54,623 nucleotides of DNA from contig JADCIX010000059.1 of the NCBI GenBank assembly GCA_020247545.1, forward strand, positions 1 to 54,623, given 5' to 3'. Numbering within the stretch: position 1 is the first letter of the stretch; each line of letters begins with the position of its first letter. The notes below the pieces were generated by a model. That model was not told the DNA's origin. It worked only from the letters and a program-made list of their open reading frames with translations, and did not search any database. A program made the position numbers and the translations under genes. Positions 26,057 through 35,811 of the stretch are shown piece after piece. This stretch comes from Rhodocyclaceae bacterium (lineage in GTDB: Bacteria; Pseudomonadota; Gammaproteobacteria; Burkholderiales; Usitatibacteraceae).

Positions 26057-28237
26057 TCACGCTTTAGGCAACGCGGTAGCGGCAGCCTTGGTGCGCTTGC
26101 GCCACCAGAACCAGTAAACAACAAAGCCGATGACGGCAAATGGCAACAGTGCCGGGAAAATGCTCAACAGCACAATGACTGGCACACCGATCGCCACGGC
26201 CAGCAGCAGAAATCCCAGTCCATAGATAACCGCTAGAACGACAAGAGCAGCTATTGAAAGGGCGCCGAACGCCAACAGCAGTGCAATCGTACCAAGCGCC
26301 ATTCCCTCAATTCCGGAAATCCGCGTGTCGCCAATAGTCATGGGCAGCAGCCCCGAAGCGAGGCCAATTATGCCGATGATAAACATGACGCCCAGTAGCG
26401 CGACAATGAAGCCAAATGCTTTGACAAGAAGGTTCGCCCAGAAACTATGGGTGCGGGCGGCAAAATGAAGAATCTTGCTGCGCCAAGTCCTATGTATCGT
26501 TTTTTCAGCCGGCGCAGTTGCCGTCGTCGAAAATGGGGCAGACCCCTTGGCGGGAGCTTCAATCGTGGCGATACATCCTTTGGGGGCGTTTGCCTCAAGC
26601 GTGAGATGGGCTCGTCCGCTAAACAAGGCTACCAGCCGCTCGCGGACATTGGCGAGACCTACCCCGCTGCCAGCTTGAACTGGAGCATCTGAAAATCCTC
26701 GGCCAGTGTCTTTGACGATCAGGCGGATCATGGCGTCATCACCCGTCCCAACGCGTTCTGCCAGGACATCAACGCGCCCGCCCTCCCGTTGTGGCTCAAG
26801 GCCATGTTTAATCGCGTTCTCAACAAGTGACGGAAGCATCAACGGTGGAAACGGCAGCACCAGCAAGTCTTCGGGTACGTCAATACCAAACTCAAGACGT
26901 GCGCCCATGCGCATTTTGAGGATATTTAAGTAGGCACGTACCAGTTCGATTTCTTGTCCTACAGTGGAAATGTTTTCGCGCATTTTGGGCAATGACGCAC
27001 GCAGGTATTGGATCAAGTGCCCGGTCATCTCATTCGCTTTTTGTGGATCGACTTCTGTAAGTGCTTGCACATTTGCTAACGTGTTGTAGAGAAAGTGGGG
27101 CTCAACCTGTGCCTGTAGCGCCATCAGTTTCGCTTCGACGATTTGGCGATTAACGTTTGCCGACTCTGCTTCCTTTGTTTTGAGGTTAGCCACTTCCAGC
27201 GCACGCCGCGAGCGCCCGATGTAGAACTTCGCAATCAGCAACATGATGAATAACGGGATGAACGTCACAATCAACGCGGAGCCAATCCCCATGCGCCTGA
27301 AGTCACTCGTCACCTTGCGACGGATATCTTCACGCAGCTCGGCAGGTAATAGCGGTAGCGGCGGTTTCTCTGCACCGACTTCACCAGAAACATCTATCGT
27401 AATGACTTGCCGGTTGTCGGGGCCAACGTAGATAACTCCGCGGGCGCGCTTGTCTTTGTTACCACCTTCCAAATTCAAGGCGTCAGACGCTGGTGGTGCG
27501 ACGGCAGCCTTGTCTGCTTTCGAGGGTGCAGGGACAGCCGGAACGAGCGTTTCCTTAGGCACGTTGCCCATGAATTTAATGCCGTCCGCGCCCATACCGA
27601 GAGAAAACTGGAGTTGTTTATCCTTAAGCTGTTTAAGTGCCTCTTCGGCGGCTCGTTCGTTTTCCTCGGCTGCCTTGATGGCCTTATCGAAAGGCTCCAG
27701 TGCCGCCGCATCTTTCAGTCCAACTCTCGACTGTAAATCGACCGCTTCCCGCCGGGCTGTGCGCAATTCTTCGATCCGCTCTTTGGCCAAATCGCGCGCG
27801 CTGATTGCCGCATCGCGAGCGGTGGAGCGGGCGGCATTGGCTGCTTCTTTAGCAGCACGACTGGCTTCCCGAGCGACATCACGTTTCGCATCGCCGATGG
27901 CGCGCGTCGCTTCACGCTCGGCGTTAAACATGTCTCTTCGCGCCTCTGCGATATCCTTAAGGGCCTTTTCAAGTTCGGACTTGCGCGCCGGATCACTGGT
28001 TCGTTGCCCCATCGCGCTCACCACCCGTTCGGCAATGCCTAATGCGCTATCGCCGAAGGTGTAGTCGATCTCGCGTTGAATCGCCTGACTTTCGGCTTGG
28101 CTTTTGCCGGATTCGGTCAGCCGCAGCACATTGAAGGGGACCGTGAACAAGGCCAGTAACAAAATGACGAAAAGGCCGCCTAGGCCCATTGCCCACCAAG
28201 GTGTGCGATAAACAGCGTTGCTGATTGCTCTAAACAT
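26057..28237 (-). CDS. LytS-type histidine kinase with coiled coil and C-terminal membrane domain, copy 2
   Basis: A 726-residue kinase with an unusual layout. A first helix lies at about 17-35. An Ala/Arg/Glu-rich coiled coil (about 85-210) and a low-complexity linker probably form a periplasmic domain. A second helix spans 320-340. The kinase core has QAQVEPHFLYNTL with His381, N-box LVENAIKHGLEP, and KDTGRGF plus GSGVGLANVRERL. After the ATPase domain (ends near 565) come further hydrophobic helices at about 605-630, 643-672, 673-695 and 696-712, then a basic tail. LytS-type kinases normally carry their membrane helices before the catalytic part. The partner regulator is at 25187. Confidence 0.92.
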   Translation of the reverse strand: MFRAISNAVYRTPWWAMGLGGLFVILLLALFTVPFNVLRLTESGKSQAESQAIQREIDYTFGDSALGIAERVVSAMGQRTSDPARKSELEKALKDIAEARRDMFNAEREATRAIGDAKRDVAREASRAAKEAANAARSTARDAAISARDLAKERIEELRTARREAVDLQSRVGLKDAAALEPFDKAIKAAEENERAAEEALKQLKDKQLQFSLGMGADGIKFMGNVPKETLVPAVPAPSKADKAAVAPPASDALNLEGGNKDKRARGVIYVGPDNRQVITIDVSGEVGAEKPPLPLLPAELREDIRRKVTSDFRRMGIGSALIVTFIPLFIMLLIAKFYIGRSRRALEVANLKTKEAESANVNRQIVEAKLMALQAQVEPHFLYNTLANVQALTEVDPQKANEMTGHLIQYLRASLPKMRENISTVGQEIELVRAYLNILKMRMGARLEFGIDVPEDLLVLPFPPLMLPSLVENAIKHGLEPQREGGRVDVLAERVGTGDDAMIRLIVKDTGRGFSDAPVQAGSGVGLANVRERLVALFSGRAHLTLEANAPKGCIATIEAPAKGSAPFSTTATAPAEKTIHRTWRSKILHFAARTHSFWANLLVKAFGFIVALLGVMFIIGIIGLASGLLPMTIGDTRISGIEGMALGTIALLLAFGALSIAALVVLAVIYGLGFLLLAVAIGVPVIVLLSIFPALLPFAVIGFVVYWFWWRKRTKAAATALPKA

Positions 28238-28292
28238 GGAGTCAGTTTACGGCGGATAAGGTGTCGTCCGCTATTACAAAAGTTGTGTATCG

Positions 28293-28397
28293 TTAGTGTT
28301 CGGCAACCGCCCACAACAGGGCTGCCGCGGACGAGCCTACCGACGCCATGACCCAAACCCATGGCGATTGCTGCGATAACCAGTACATCACTTCCAT
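28293..28397 (-). CDS. Possible 34-residue membrane miniprotein
   Basis: A short frame begins MEVMYWLSQQ and is strongly hydrophobic from about residue 13 to 31, ending AVAEH. The ATG at 28397 has a GGAG motif at a good distance upstream. It lies 55 bases before the start of the large histidine kinase. Size and shape resemble small single-helix accessory proteins. No family is recognised, and a chance frame cannot be excluded. Confidence 0.35.
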   Translation of the reverse strand: MEVMYWLSQQSPWVWVMASVGSSAAALLWAVAEH

Positions 28398-29913
28398 ACC
28401 GGACTCCGGATGCGCGTGTGGTCTATGAGGATGTGAGCATAGCGCCCCGCTTCTGCCAAGGCTATGTGCTTGGGAGTGAAGTGCAGAATCTATGGCGCGG
28501 TTTGCAGGGCGGACAGCCGGGATGCCCGGCAATCTTGACAACTCGATCCAACGAAACTTGGAGCCCATTGATTGACAGGCTTCATTAGCACATTTTTCTT
28601 GGAAACCCTCTTGGATAAATGGGGCTGGCCATCATGACCAAGCCTGATGAACAGTCAGCGCCAGATTGCCAAAAACCACGTTGCCGCCAAAGTGGGCGCA
28701 GCATGAATGGGGGCCGGGAACTTGGAATAAGCGCAACCATACGAACGCGATTTAGCGGCTCCACAGCGCGCCTTTTCCGCGATTACAGCTGTTTCTTCCT
28801 TATATGCTGGGGCCGCCTGCCGACCTAACGAACAACTGGCAAGCGGTGGCCGCCACGCGGCGATGCTTTCTGCAAACCAGGGCGCCTCGCCGCGAAGATT
28901 GATGCCAATCCGGGTAGATCATGCGGGCTGGTTGACACCCCACCCTCCAACGCACGTATGCGGCTGGCTACAGATTGGCGGGCTATCGACCTCATTCGCC
29001 CGGTTGGCTGATCGACCGACCCGTAGATCGCCACTCGTCTAAGTCCGATGTTTCGAACTTTCCCGGTGTCGGTCGCGGGCGTCGTCATCAACACGGTCGT
29101 GGTGTTCCCGACCACTGCCGCTCCAGGCCATCGACGGGCACCCACTACGCAGAAAGGAATCAAAACCGCAGACGCGATGGCAAAAAAGATGGTAACTGGA
29201 TAGTAGTTGGCGATTCCGGACATCATGCTAATTTTTACGGCACTAAATGGAAAAAACTTTAAATTTGTGGGGAAGATATTGACGCACGAATGTGAATTTC
29301 CGATGACACTGCGGTGGCGAAGTGCGTGGAAATCAACTAAATGCCCATCCTCGGAAAAAATGCCCAAGCCGTTTCCGGCCCGGGCGAGTTAGTCGAGGGA
29401 GGTTCGACTAGGGGACTAGCATTTGACTGGAACTTCTAGCGGGTGATCGAATTGCCGCGATAGGCGTTTGGTTGGTTGCGCCCAACCAGCCGAGCAATCT
29501 GGATATCACCGGCTTGTAAGCGCGCTGCCCTAACAATCAGTTGGAGATGTTCTGCAAGCATTAACGCGCTAGTATGGATCGACCGCCCGCTGTACAAAGA
29601 TGCCAAACCGGCTGCGCTAAGAATGGTGACGAAGAGTGCTGCCGCCAAAAGAGTATGCTTACTTTTCTGCCAGACTGCAGTGCATTAATTGCTGGTCGCA
29701 TTGGGTCACTCCTGTTGCACGGATCAAACGCAAGGTGTGCGGGTTGTTTGGGTTGGTGCGATATCGACAGGTTAAAGTTCCTGCGCGGCTCATGCGAGCG
29801 CAAAGCGACGAAACGCAAAACCAATGGCGTGAAATGCCCAATTGGCCGACCGTGCAGCCGATAACCGCAGACACGGACGGCGGGTACGACAACATTAAAC
29901 GGCCAAGCCTCTG
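28398..29913. other. 1.5-kb region without a convincing gene
   Basis: This is the longest gene-poor stretch in the window. Frames on both strands are short, lack ribosome sites and show no family motif. The longest (28825-29367, minus) lacks a plausible start and has shadow-like composition. Visible structures are a 7-bp hairpin (TAGTCGA 29390-29396 with TCGACTA 29404-29410) and a GGTTGG...CCAACC dyad near 29470-29490. It may be decayed genes or hold an unrecognised RNA. Confidence 0.4.
29436..29648 (-). CDS. Doubtful small membrane-anchored protein
   Basis: A 70-residue frame starting at TTG (29648). The N-terminal part (AAALFVTILSAAGLASLY) is hydrophobic and preceded by basic codons, and the rest is soluble-looking. 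There is no ATG and no good ribosome site. It may be a remnant of a larger gene. I list it because it is the most protein-like frame in this gap. Confidence 0.18.
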   Translation of the reverse strand: MAAALFVTILSAAGLASLYSGRSIHTSALMLAEHLQLIVRAARLQAGDIQIARLVGRNQPNAYRGNSITR

Positions 29914-31377
29914 CTAATGATTGACCGCAGGGGTCGAGTGGTCAGCGTTGGCTGGGTGCGCATGGTGTTCATGCGGCTTTGTCATCAGTGAACCAACCAC
30001 CATGCCAAGGCCCGCCATGATCACGCCCGCAAGTTGCGCTGGAAACTGCTCGCCCAGCGGCGTGGCGAGCAGCATTAGCCAAGTGGTGATGCCCATGACA
30101 ATCGAGGCCATCGCCCCGTGCTTATTAGCGCGTTTCCAATACAGGCCAGCGACGAGTGGCACAAACGCACCACACAAGGTCACTTGGTACGCAGTTGATA
30201 CCATTTCGTAAATGGGTGTGCCGCGCATCATGATTGAGTAGGTCAACACAACGGCGGTGAATACAACCAAGGTCACGCGGAAAGCAATCAACTCCTGTTT
30301 GTCGGTTAATCCGCCTCGCAGGTTTTTGTAGATGTTCTCAACAAAACTCGTGGACGGTGCCAACAACGTTGCCGAAGCGGTCGATTTGACGGCAGACAGC
30401 AACGCACCAAAGAACAGAACTTGGGCAAAAAACGGCATATGATTCAGGATCAACGTGGGCAGCACCTTTTGCGGATCGTCGGCAAGCAGCTGTTTGGATT
30501 CTTCGGGCATCACCAATACCGCACAGGCAACGATAAACATCGGCACAAATGCGAACGCGAAGTAGCAAAGCCCTCCGATGATCGCGCCGCGCGAGGCGGT
30601 CTTTGCATCTTTAGCCGACATAACGCGTTGGAAAATATCCTGTTGCGGAATCGAGCCCAGCATCATTGTGATTGCTGCTGCGATGAAGAAAACAACATCG
30701 TGAAACTTTGGCTCGGGGAAAAACTGGAACCATTCATTCGATATTGCGAGATTTAGCACTTTGTCCGGGCCTCCGGCCATGCTGCCCGCCATCATCGCGA
30801 TGATGGTGAGTCCTGCGACCAGTACGATCATCTGGATAAAGTCTGTCCAGGCAATGGCCAGCATACCGCCAAACACCACATAGATGAGCACTGAGAGTGT
30901 ACCAATCACCATGCCAGTCTCGACGCTGATCGCACCCCCAGACACCAGATTGAACACCAACCCAATCGCTGTAACCTGGGCGGCTACCCAGCCCAAGTAA
31001 GAGAGGATGATGGCGACTGAACAGAAAATCTCGACGCCCTTGCCATAACGCTTGCGATAGTAGTCGCCAATGGTCAGCAGTGTCATCTTGTAGAGTCTAG
31101 ACGCAAAAAAAATGCCGACAAAAATCAAGCAAAGCGACGCCCCGAAAGGATCCTCTACAACATTCTTGAGCCCCCCCTGCACAAACTTGGCCGAGATTCC
31201 CATGACGGTTTCGGCACCAAACCAAGTAGCAAAGGTGGTGGTGATAATCATCACCAGCGGCAACCTGCGACCGGCTAGGGCAAAGTCAGTGGAGGTTTTG
31301 ACGCGAGTTCCGGCATAAAGGCCAATTGCCAGAGTTCCGAGCAAGTAAACGACAACAAATGCGAGCAAGGCTGTCAT
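29914..31377 (-). CDS. Sodium:solute symporter family protein
   Basis: A 487-residue inner-membrane protein with about 13 helices of the SSS family (LeuT fold). The first helix and the following DFALAGRRLPLVMIITTTFATWFGAETVMG match the family sodium-site region. GSIPQQDIFQRVMSAKD in the middle is also typical. The substrate (amino acid, carboxylate or other) cannot be told. The C-terminal tail is histidine-rich (six His in the last nineteen residues), which may bind metal. Only a weak GGGA precedes the ATG. It is the leftmost member of a leftward series with ubiB 68 bases upstream. Confidence 0.93.
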   Translation of the reverse strand: MTALLAFVVVYLLGTLAIGLYAGTRVKTSTDFALAGRRLPLVMIITTTFATWFGAETVMGISAKFVQGGLKNVVEDPFGASLCLIFVGIFFASRLYKMTLLTIGDYYRKRYGKGVEIFCSVAIILSYLGWVAAQVTAIGLVFNLVSGGAISVETGMVIGTLSVLIYVVFGGMLAIAWTDFIQMIVLVAGLTIIAMMAGSMAGGPDKVLNLAISNEWFQFFPEPKFHDVVFFIAAAITMMLGSIPQQDIFQRVMSAKDAKTASRGAIIGGLCYFAFAFVPMFIVACAVLVMPEESKQLLADDPQKVLPTLILNHMPFFAQVLFFGALLSAVKSTASATLLAPSTSFVENIYKNLRGGLTDKQELIAFRVTLVVFTAVVLTYSIMMRGTPIYEMVSTAYQVTLCGAFVPLVAGLYWKRANKHGAMASIVMGITTWLMLLATPLGEQFPAQLAGVIMAGLGMVVGSLMTKPHEHHAHPANADHSTPAVNH

Positions 31378-31445
31378 GAAAAAATCATCCCAAGTCCAAC
31401 AGGTTTAAAGATTAACGTGGAACATTAGTGCTGAAAAGTGGCACA

Positions 31446-33020
31446 TTAATTACCCCAAAACAAGAGCAGATAGAGGTACGCAGCAGCGACCAAGGCGAAC
31501 AATCCGACCAGGCTGGCAATTAGGGCGGATTGCCAGCGCTGGGTGTTGTTAACCCGGTTGATAGCCGCTTCAATGCTAGCCAGGCGCTCAGAGGGGCTAT
31601 TCTCAAGGGTGCGATGAATCAAGCGAGGGAGCTGCGGAATAGTTGACGACCACAGCCCCCCTTCTTTGCGAATCTGTCTGACCAGTCCGCGCCAACCAAT
31701 TTGTTCATCCATCCATTGTTTAAGGATGGGCTGCGCTACCGGCCGTAGGTCTAGCTGAGGGTAGAGCTGTCGGCCCAAACCCTCGACCTGTAACAAGGTC
31801 TTTTGTAGCAGCACGAGTTGCGGTTGGATCTCCATTCGAAATCGGCGCGACACATCAAACAGTCGCAGCAGCACATTGCCAAAATAGATTTCGTTTAGAG
31901 GCTTATCGAAGATCGGCTCACAGACGCTACGAATTGCGGCCTCGAACTCATCTACCCGCGTATCTCTTGGAACCCAGCCTGCCTCGACATGCGCAACGGC
32001 CACCGCTTTGTAGTCGCGCTCAAAAAAAGCCGCAAAATTGCGAGCCAGATATATCTTGTCGGCGTCAGATAAGGTGCCCATGATACCGAAGTCAACGCCT
32101 GAGTAGATTCCGTTTTTGCCAACGAAGATATTGCCTGGGTGCATATCGGCATGGAAAAACCCATCACGGAAAACCTGAGTGAAGAATATCCTTACCCCAT
32201 CAGTGGCCAGCCGTGCCAGATCAATGTTGTGAGTTTTGAGCTGCTCGACGTCATTAACTTGGATCGCATCGATGCGCTCCATGACCATGACACTTGGCGT
32301 GGTGTAGTCGAAAAAAACCTCGGGGACGTACAGCAATTTTCCATCGGCAAAATTTCTTCGCAGGGTCGATGCGTTCGCTGCTTCCCGCACTAGATCGAGC
32401 TCATCGTGAATCGATTTGTCAAATTCTGCAATGACTTCTCGCGGCCTAAGCCGCTTGCCGTCTTCGAGAACCACCTCTGCCAAATCCGCAATCGCGTATA
32501 ACAGGCCGACATCTTTTCTTATCACCGAGTGGATGTCCGGGCGAATCAGTTTTACCGCCACTTCCCGGCCGCTTAGTTTCCCCGCACCCATAGTGGCGAA
32601 ATGAACCTGTGCGATCGATGCCGCAGCCACCGGCACCATTTCAAAACTAGCGAAGACATCGCGCCAAGTGCGTCCAGCGTCGGCAGGTTCGTTGATCGAA
32701 CGTGTATCAAACGCGGCTTGTAGCATGCTGACAACTTTCGATTCTTCGAATGGCGGAACGTTATCTTGCAGCCGGGCGAGCTCTTTTGCGATATCAGCAG
32801 GCACCAAATCGGGCCGCGTAGAAAGCAACTGGCCAAACTTAATGAAAATCGGACCCAGCGCTTCAAGCGCCTTGCGCAACCGGACCGCGCGAGTAGAGTC
32901 GAAGCTACGCCAGAAAAATAACACGCGAATTGTCGCTCTAGTCGCGCCGGTCGGCAGAAACTCGTCGAGCCCATAACGAACGACTACGCTGGCAATACGA
33001 AATAAACGCAGAAGTTGCAT
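31446..33020 (-). CDS. ubiB: UbiB, ubiquinone biosynthesis accessory kinase-like protein
   Basis: A 524-residue member of the ABC1/ADCK/UbiB family, needed for ubiquinone synthesis and associated with the inner membrane. Family motifs are PIFIKFGQLLSTRPDLVP (the KxGQ motif), AAASIAQVHFA (Ala-rich loop in place of the kinase Gly loop), FHADMHPGNIF and VDFGIMG. Two C-terminal hydrophobic segments (after about residue 495) anchor it. The start has no clear ribosome site. It follows the topoisomerase gene by 19 bases, with a hairpin across the boundary. Confidence 0.96.
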   Translation of the reverse strand: MQLLRLFRIASVVVRYGLDEFLPTGATRATIRVLFFWRSFDSTRAVRLRKALEALGPIFIKFGQLLSTRPDLVPADIAKELARLQDNVPPFEESKVVSMLQAAFDTRSINEPADAGRTWRDVFASFEMVPVAAASIAQVHFATMGAGKLSGREVAVKLIRPDIHSVIRKDVGLLYAIADLAEVVLEDGKRLRPREVIAEFDKSIHDELDLVREAANASTLRRNFADGKLLYVPEVFFDYTTPSVMVMERIDAIQVNDVEQLKTHNIDLARLATDGVRIFFTQVFRDGFFHADMHPGNIFVGKNGIYSGVDFGIMGTLSDADKIYLARNFAAFFERDYKAVAVAHVEAGWVPRDTRVDEFEAAIRSVCEPIFDKPLNEIYFGNVLLRLFDVSRRFRMEIQPQLVLLQKTLLQVEGLGRQLYPQLDLRPVAQPILKQWMDEQIGWRGLVRQIRKEGGLWSSTIPQLPRLIHRTLENSPSERLASIEAAINRVNNTQRWQSALIASLVGLFALVAAAYLYLLLFWGN

Positions 33021-33031
33021 GTTAAGTTTGC

Positions 33032-33048
33032 GCCCCCACCTAGGGGGC
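33032..33048. promoter_or_regulatory. Hairpin straddling the topoisomerase III stop codon
   Basis: GCCCCC (33032-33037) pairs with GGGGGC (33043-33048) around a five-base loop. The TAG stop of the topoisomerase gene (33040-33042) lies within the loop. It sits between this gene and ubiB and could modulate readthrough or processing. Confidence 0.55.
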
Positions 33049-35811
33049 TCTGCGCTTTGCAGGGACCTTGGTTGGCCCTGGCTTCGCGCTACGCTTGGCT
33101 ACTTTCGCGACCTTCGCGACTTTTGCGACTTTTGCAACCTTTGCCACTCCGCTCCCCGTCTTTTCGCCGATCAATGCCAGCGCCTCCTCCAAAGTGATGG
33201 AATCCACTTTGTCTTTGTCAGGAATCGTGGCATTGATATCGCCGTACTTTACGTAGGGGCCATATCTACCAGAGTAGACGCTAATTGGCGCACCATCTTC
33301 CGGGTGGTTACCAAGAATTCGAAGCGCGCCGGCCGGGCTGCGCGCTGCGGTAGCCTTCCCCTTTGCCGTTTTGGGGTCGCGCTCTTCAAATTCAAAGCCA
33401 ATCTTGCCGTCCGGTTGCTTCACCAAAAAAGCCGAGAATGGCCGACCCTTCTTGCTGATAAATCTTTCCAGCAATGGCGTCTTACCTTTCTTCAATAGCT
33501 CGATCATTTCCTCGCGCTCAATCACACGCTTGAGGATGGTTCGCCCTGATCGGAAGTCGCATGTTTTGGCCGGGCCGGTCGCCTTTTGGCAGGTATACGC
33601 GTTTGGTGTTTCATAAACGTTTGCGTTGCACTTCGGGCAGCGCCCCACCGGCTCCTGTGCGGAAAAATCGATCTCCTCATCATCAGCAACGCCATCACCC
33701 CATGAAAACTCGATGACGTTCTCTTTGTTGAGAACGAGATTCGCAGAGAAAGCGCGCCCCTGACGACTCCTGAACCCTTCAAGCGGTCCTATTTCACGAG
33801 TCTGAATTAGGGCCTCAGCTTCTACAGCCTCCAGTTGTCGACCCGCCAAGATTTTCCAAAAGCCGAAGTCGCATTTGATGCAGGCAAATTTCTTGTAGTT
33901 CTCATGCACCTCACCGCCACACTTCGGACATGGCACTGCTAGGGCACCAAAATCTCCTGGAATGGTATCGTGTTCAAAGTTCTTTGCCTGACTGACGATA
34001 TGCTCGGTCATGTCGGCAATCTCTTCCATGAACTTGGCGCGTGACATCTCTCCTTTCTGCATCAGTGCTAGTTTCTGTTCCCATTCGGCAGTGAGTTCCG
34101 GCGAATAGAGCTCGGGAATGCCGAGTCCATGCAGCGCGATCATCAATGAAGACGCTTTTGCCGTCGGAATCAAGTCGCGCCCTTCTCGATGAATGTATTT
34201 CTCGTACAACAACCCTTCGATGATGGCCGCGCGGGTTGCCGGTGTGCCGAGCCCCTTTTCCTTCATGGCGGCGCGCAATTCCTCATCGTCAATCGCCTTG
34301 CCTGCGCCTTCCATTGCCGAGAGAAGTGTCGCCTCAGTGTAGCGTGGTGGCGGTTTTGTCGCATTGGCTTTCACTTCAACAGCCTCAGTCTTTACCATTT
34401 CCCCGGGGTTCACCGCTGCGAGGTGTGATGCTGCACCGTCCTCATCTGCATCACGTCCATATATCGCCAACCAGCCAGGGTTAACCAGCACTTTTCCTTC
34501 AGACTTGAATGCCTCACCCTCGACGCGTGTGATGCGAGTGGTCTGCATGAATTCAGCTGAAGGATAAAACACGGCGAGGAATCGCTTCACCACAAAGTCG
34601 TACAGCTTTTGCTCAATCTCGTTTAAAGACTTCGGCTCCTGCAGTGTCGGGATGATGGCAAAGTGGTCGGAAATTTTCGAGTTGTCAAAGATACGCTTGT
34701 TTGGCTTCACCCAGCCGCCATCAAGGATTTTTTTTGCGGCGACATTGTATTCGCCGCTTTTAAGCATCTCCAACGTTTGTTTTACGGTGGGCAAGTAATC
34801 TTCCGGCAGCGCGCGCGCATCTGTTCGTGGATAGGTCAGAACTTTGTGCTTTTCATACAGCGCCTGCGCTAGGCCAAGTGTTGTCTTGGCGGAAAATCCG
34901 AAGCGAGAGTTCGCCTCGCGCTGTAGCGAAGTTAAGTCGAAGAGTAGTGGTGAGGCCTGTGTCGTAGGTTTGGAAGCTTCCTCTACAACACCCATCTTGC
35001 CGAGACACTTGGTGACGAGCGCACGAGCACGCTTCTCTTCCCACAGTCGCTCAGCCTTCAAGTGTTCATCACTTTCCGGATTATGGTGCTGTTCATTAAA
35101 CCAGCGCGCGGCGTAGTCTCCTCCGCTGGCCGAGAAACTTGCGTGAACTTCCCAATAATCGCGTGGCTTGAACGCCTTGATACGTTCTTCGCGCTCAACC
35201 ATGATCGCCAGAGTAGGTGTTTGCACACGACCAACGGTTGTCAGCTGGAAGCCGCCTGACTTCGAATTAAAGGCCGTCATGGCTCGTGTACCATTGATGC
35301 CGACCAACCAATCAGACTCGGATCGGCAAACAGCGGCATCGGCTAGGCCTTGCATCGATTCACCACTGGCTAATGTCTTGAATCCGTCGCGGATAGATGA
35401 TTGCGTCATCGACTGTAGCCACAGACGCTTGATCGGTTGTTTGGCCTTGGCGTACTGATAAATGTACCGGAAAATTAACTCGCCCTCGCGCCCGGCGTCG
35501 CACGCATTGATCAGTGCGCCGACATCTTTGCGCTTAATGAGTTTAAGGAGGACCTTTAGACGCGCCTCTGTTTTCTCGATTGGACGCAGCGCAAAGTAGG
35601 AGGGGATTGCTGGCAGATGGGCAAATGTCCACTTGCCGCGTTTAACCTCCTCTTCCTCGGGCATCGCGATTTCGACGAGATGACCCACTGCGGAGGAGAG
35701 GACGTAGTCGTCACTCTCGAAGTAGTCGGCGTGCTTGGTAAATCCGCCAAGGGCTTTGGCGATGTCACTCGCAACGGAGGGCTTCTCGGCAATGATGAGG
35801 CTTTTTGACAT
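33040..35811 (-). CDS. topB: DNA topoisomerase III
   Basis: A 923-residue type IA topoisomerase that relaxes and decatenates DNA. The Toprim domain begins MSKSLIIAEKPSVASDI and holds the metal-binding Asp residues in NACDAGREGELIFRYI (about 105-120). The catalytic tyrosine is Tyr327 in LTYPRTDAR. The C-terminal third has zinc-ribbon-like cysteine pairs (CPKCGG...CIKC and CPKCNA...) and a topoisomerase C-terminal repeat. The tail holds six tandem Val-Ala-Lys units, encoded by a 9-base repeat near 33098-33150, and ends in basic residues. I chose MSKS; an ATG five codons upstream (35826) is possible. E. coli TopB is shorter (653). Confidence 0.94.
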   Translation of the reverse strand: MSKSLIIAEKPSVASDIAKALGGFTKHADYFESDDYVLSSAVGHLVEIAMPEEEEVKRGKWTFAHLPAIPSYFALRPIEKTEARLKVLLKLIKRKDVGALINACDAGREGELIFRYIYQYAKAKQPIKRLWLQSMTQSSIRDGFKTLASGESMQGLADAAVCRSESDWLVGINGTRAMTAFNSKSGGFQLTTVGRVQTPTLAIMVEREERIKAFKPRDYWEVHASFSASGGDYAARWFNEQHHNPESDEHLKAERLWEEKRARALVTKCLGKMGVVEEASKPTTQASPLLFDLTSLQREANSRFGFSAKTTLGLAQALYEKHKVLTYPRTDARALPEDYLPTVKQTLEMLKSGEYNVAAKKILDGGWVKPNKRIFDNSKISDHFAIIPTLQEPKSLNEIEQKLYDFVVKRFLAVFYPSAEFMQTTRITRVEGEAFKSEGKVLVNPGWLAIYGRDADEDGAASHLAAVNPGEMVKTEAVEVKANATKPPPRYTEATLLSAMEGAGKAIDDEELRAAMKEKGLGTPATRAAIIEGLLYEKYIHREGRDLIPTAKASSLMIALHGLGIPELYSPELTAEWEQKLALMQKGEMSRAKFMEEIADMTEHIVSQAKNFEHDTIPGDFGALAVPCPKCGGEVHENYKKFACIKCDFGFWKILAGRQLEAVEAEALIQTREIGPLEGFRSRQGRAFSANLVLNKENVIEFSWGDGVADDEEIDFSAQEPVGRCPKCNANVYETPNAYTCQKATGPAKTCDFRSGRTILKRVIEREEMIELLKKGKTPLLERFISKKGRPFSAFLVKQPDGKIGFEFEERDPKTAKGKATAARSPAGALRILGNHPEDGAPISVYSGRYGPYVKYGDINATIPDKDKVDSITLEEALALIGEKTGSGVAKVAKVAKVAKVAKVAKRSAKPGPTKVPAKRRAP

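Noticed and set aside
28825-29367. 180-codon minus-strand frame in the gene-poor region
   Set aside because: The length is notable but there is no start signal or recognisable domain, and composition looks like non-coding GC-biased sequence.
33098-33150. CRISPR-like repeat
   Set aside because: The 9-base repeats are in frame within the topoisomerase gene and encode Val-Ala-Lys units without spacers.
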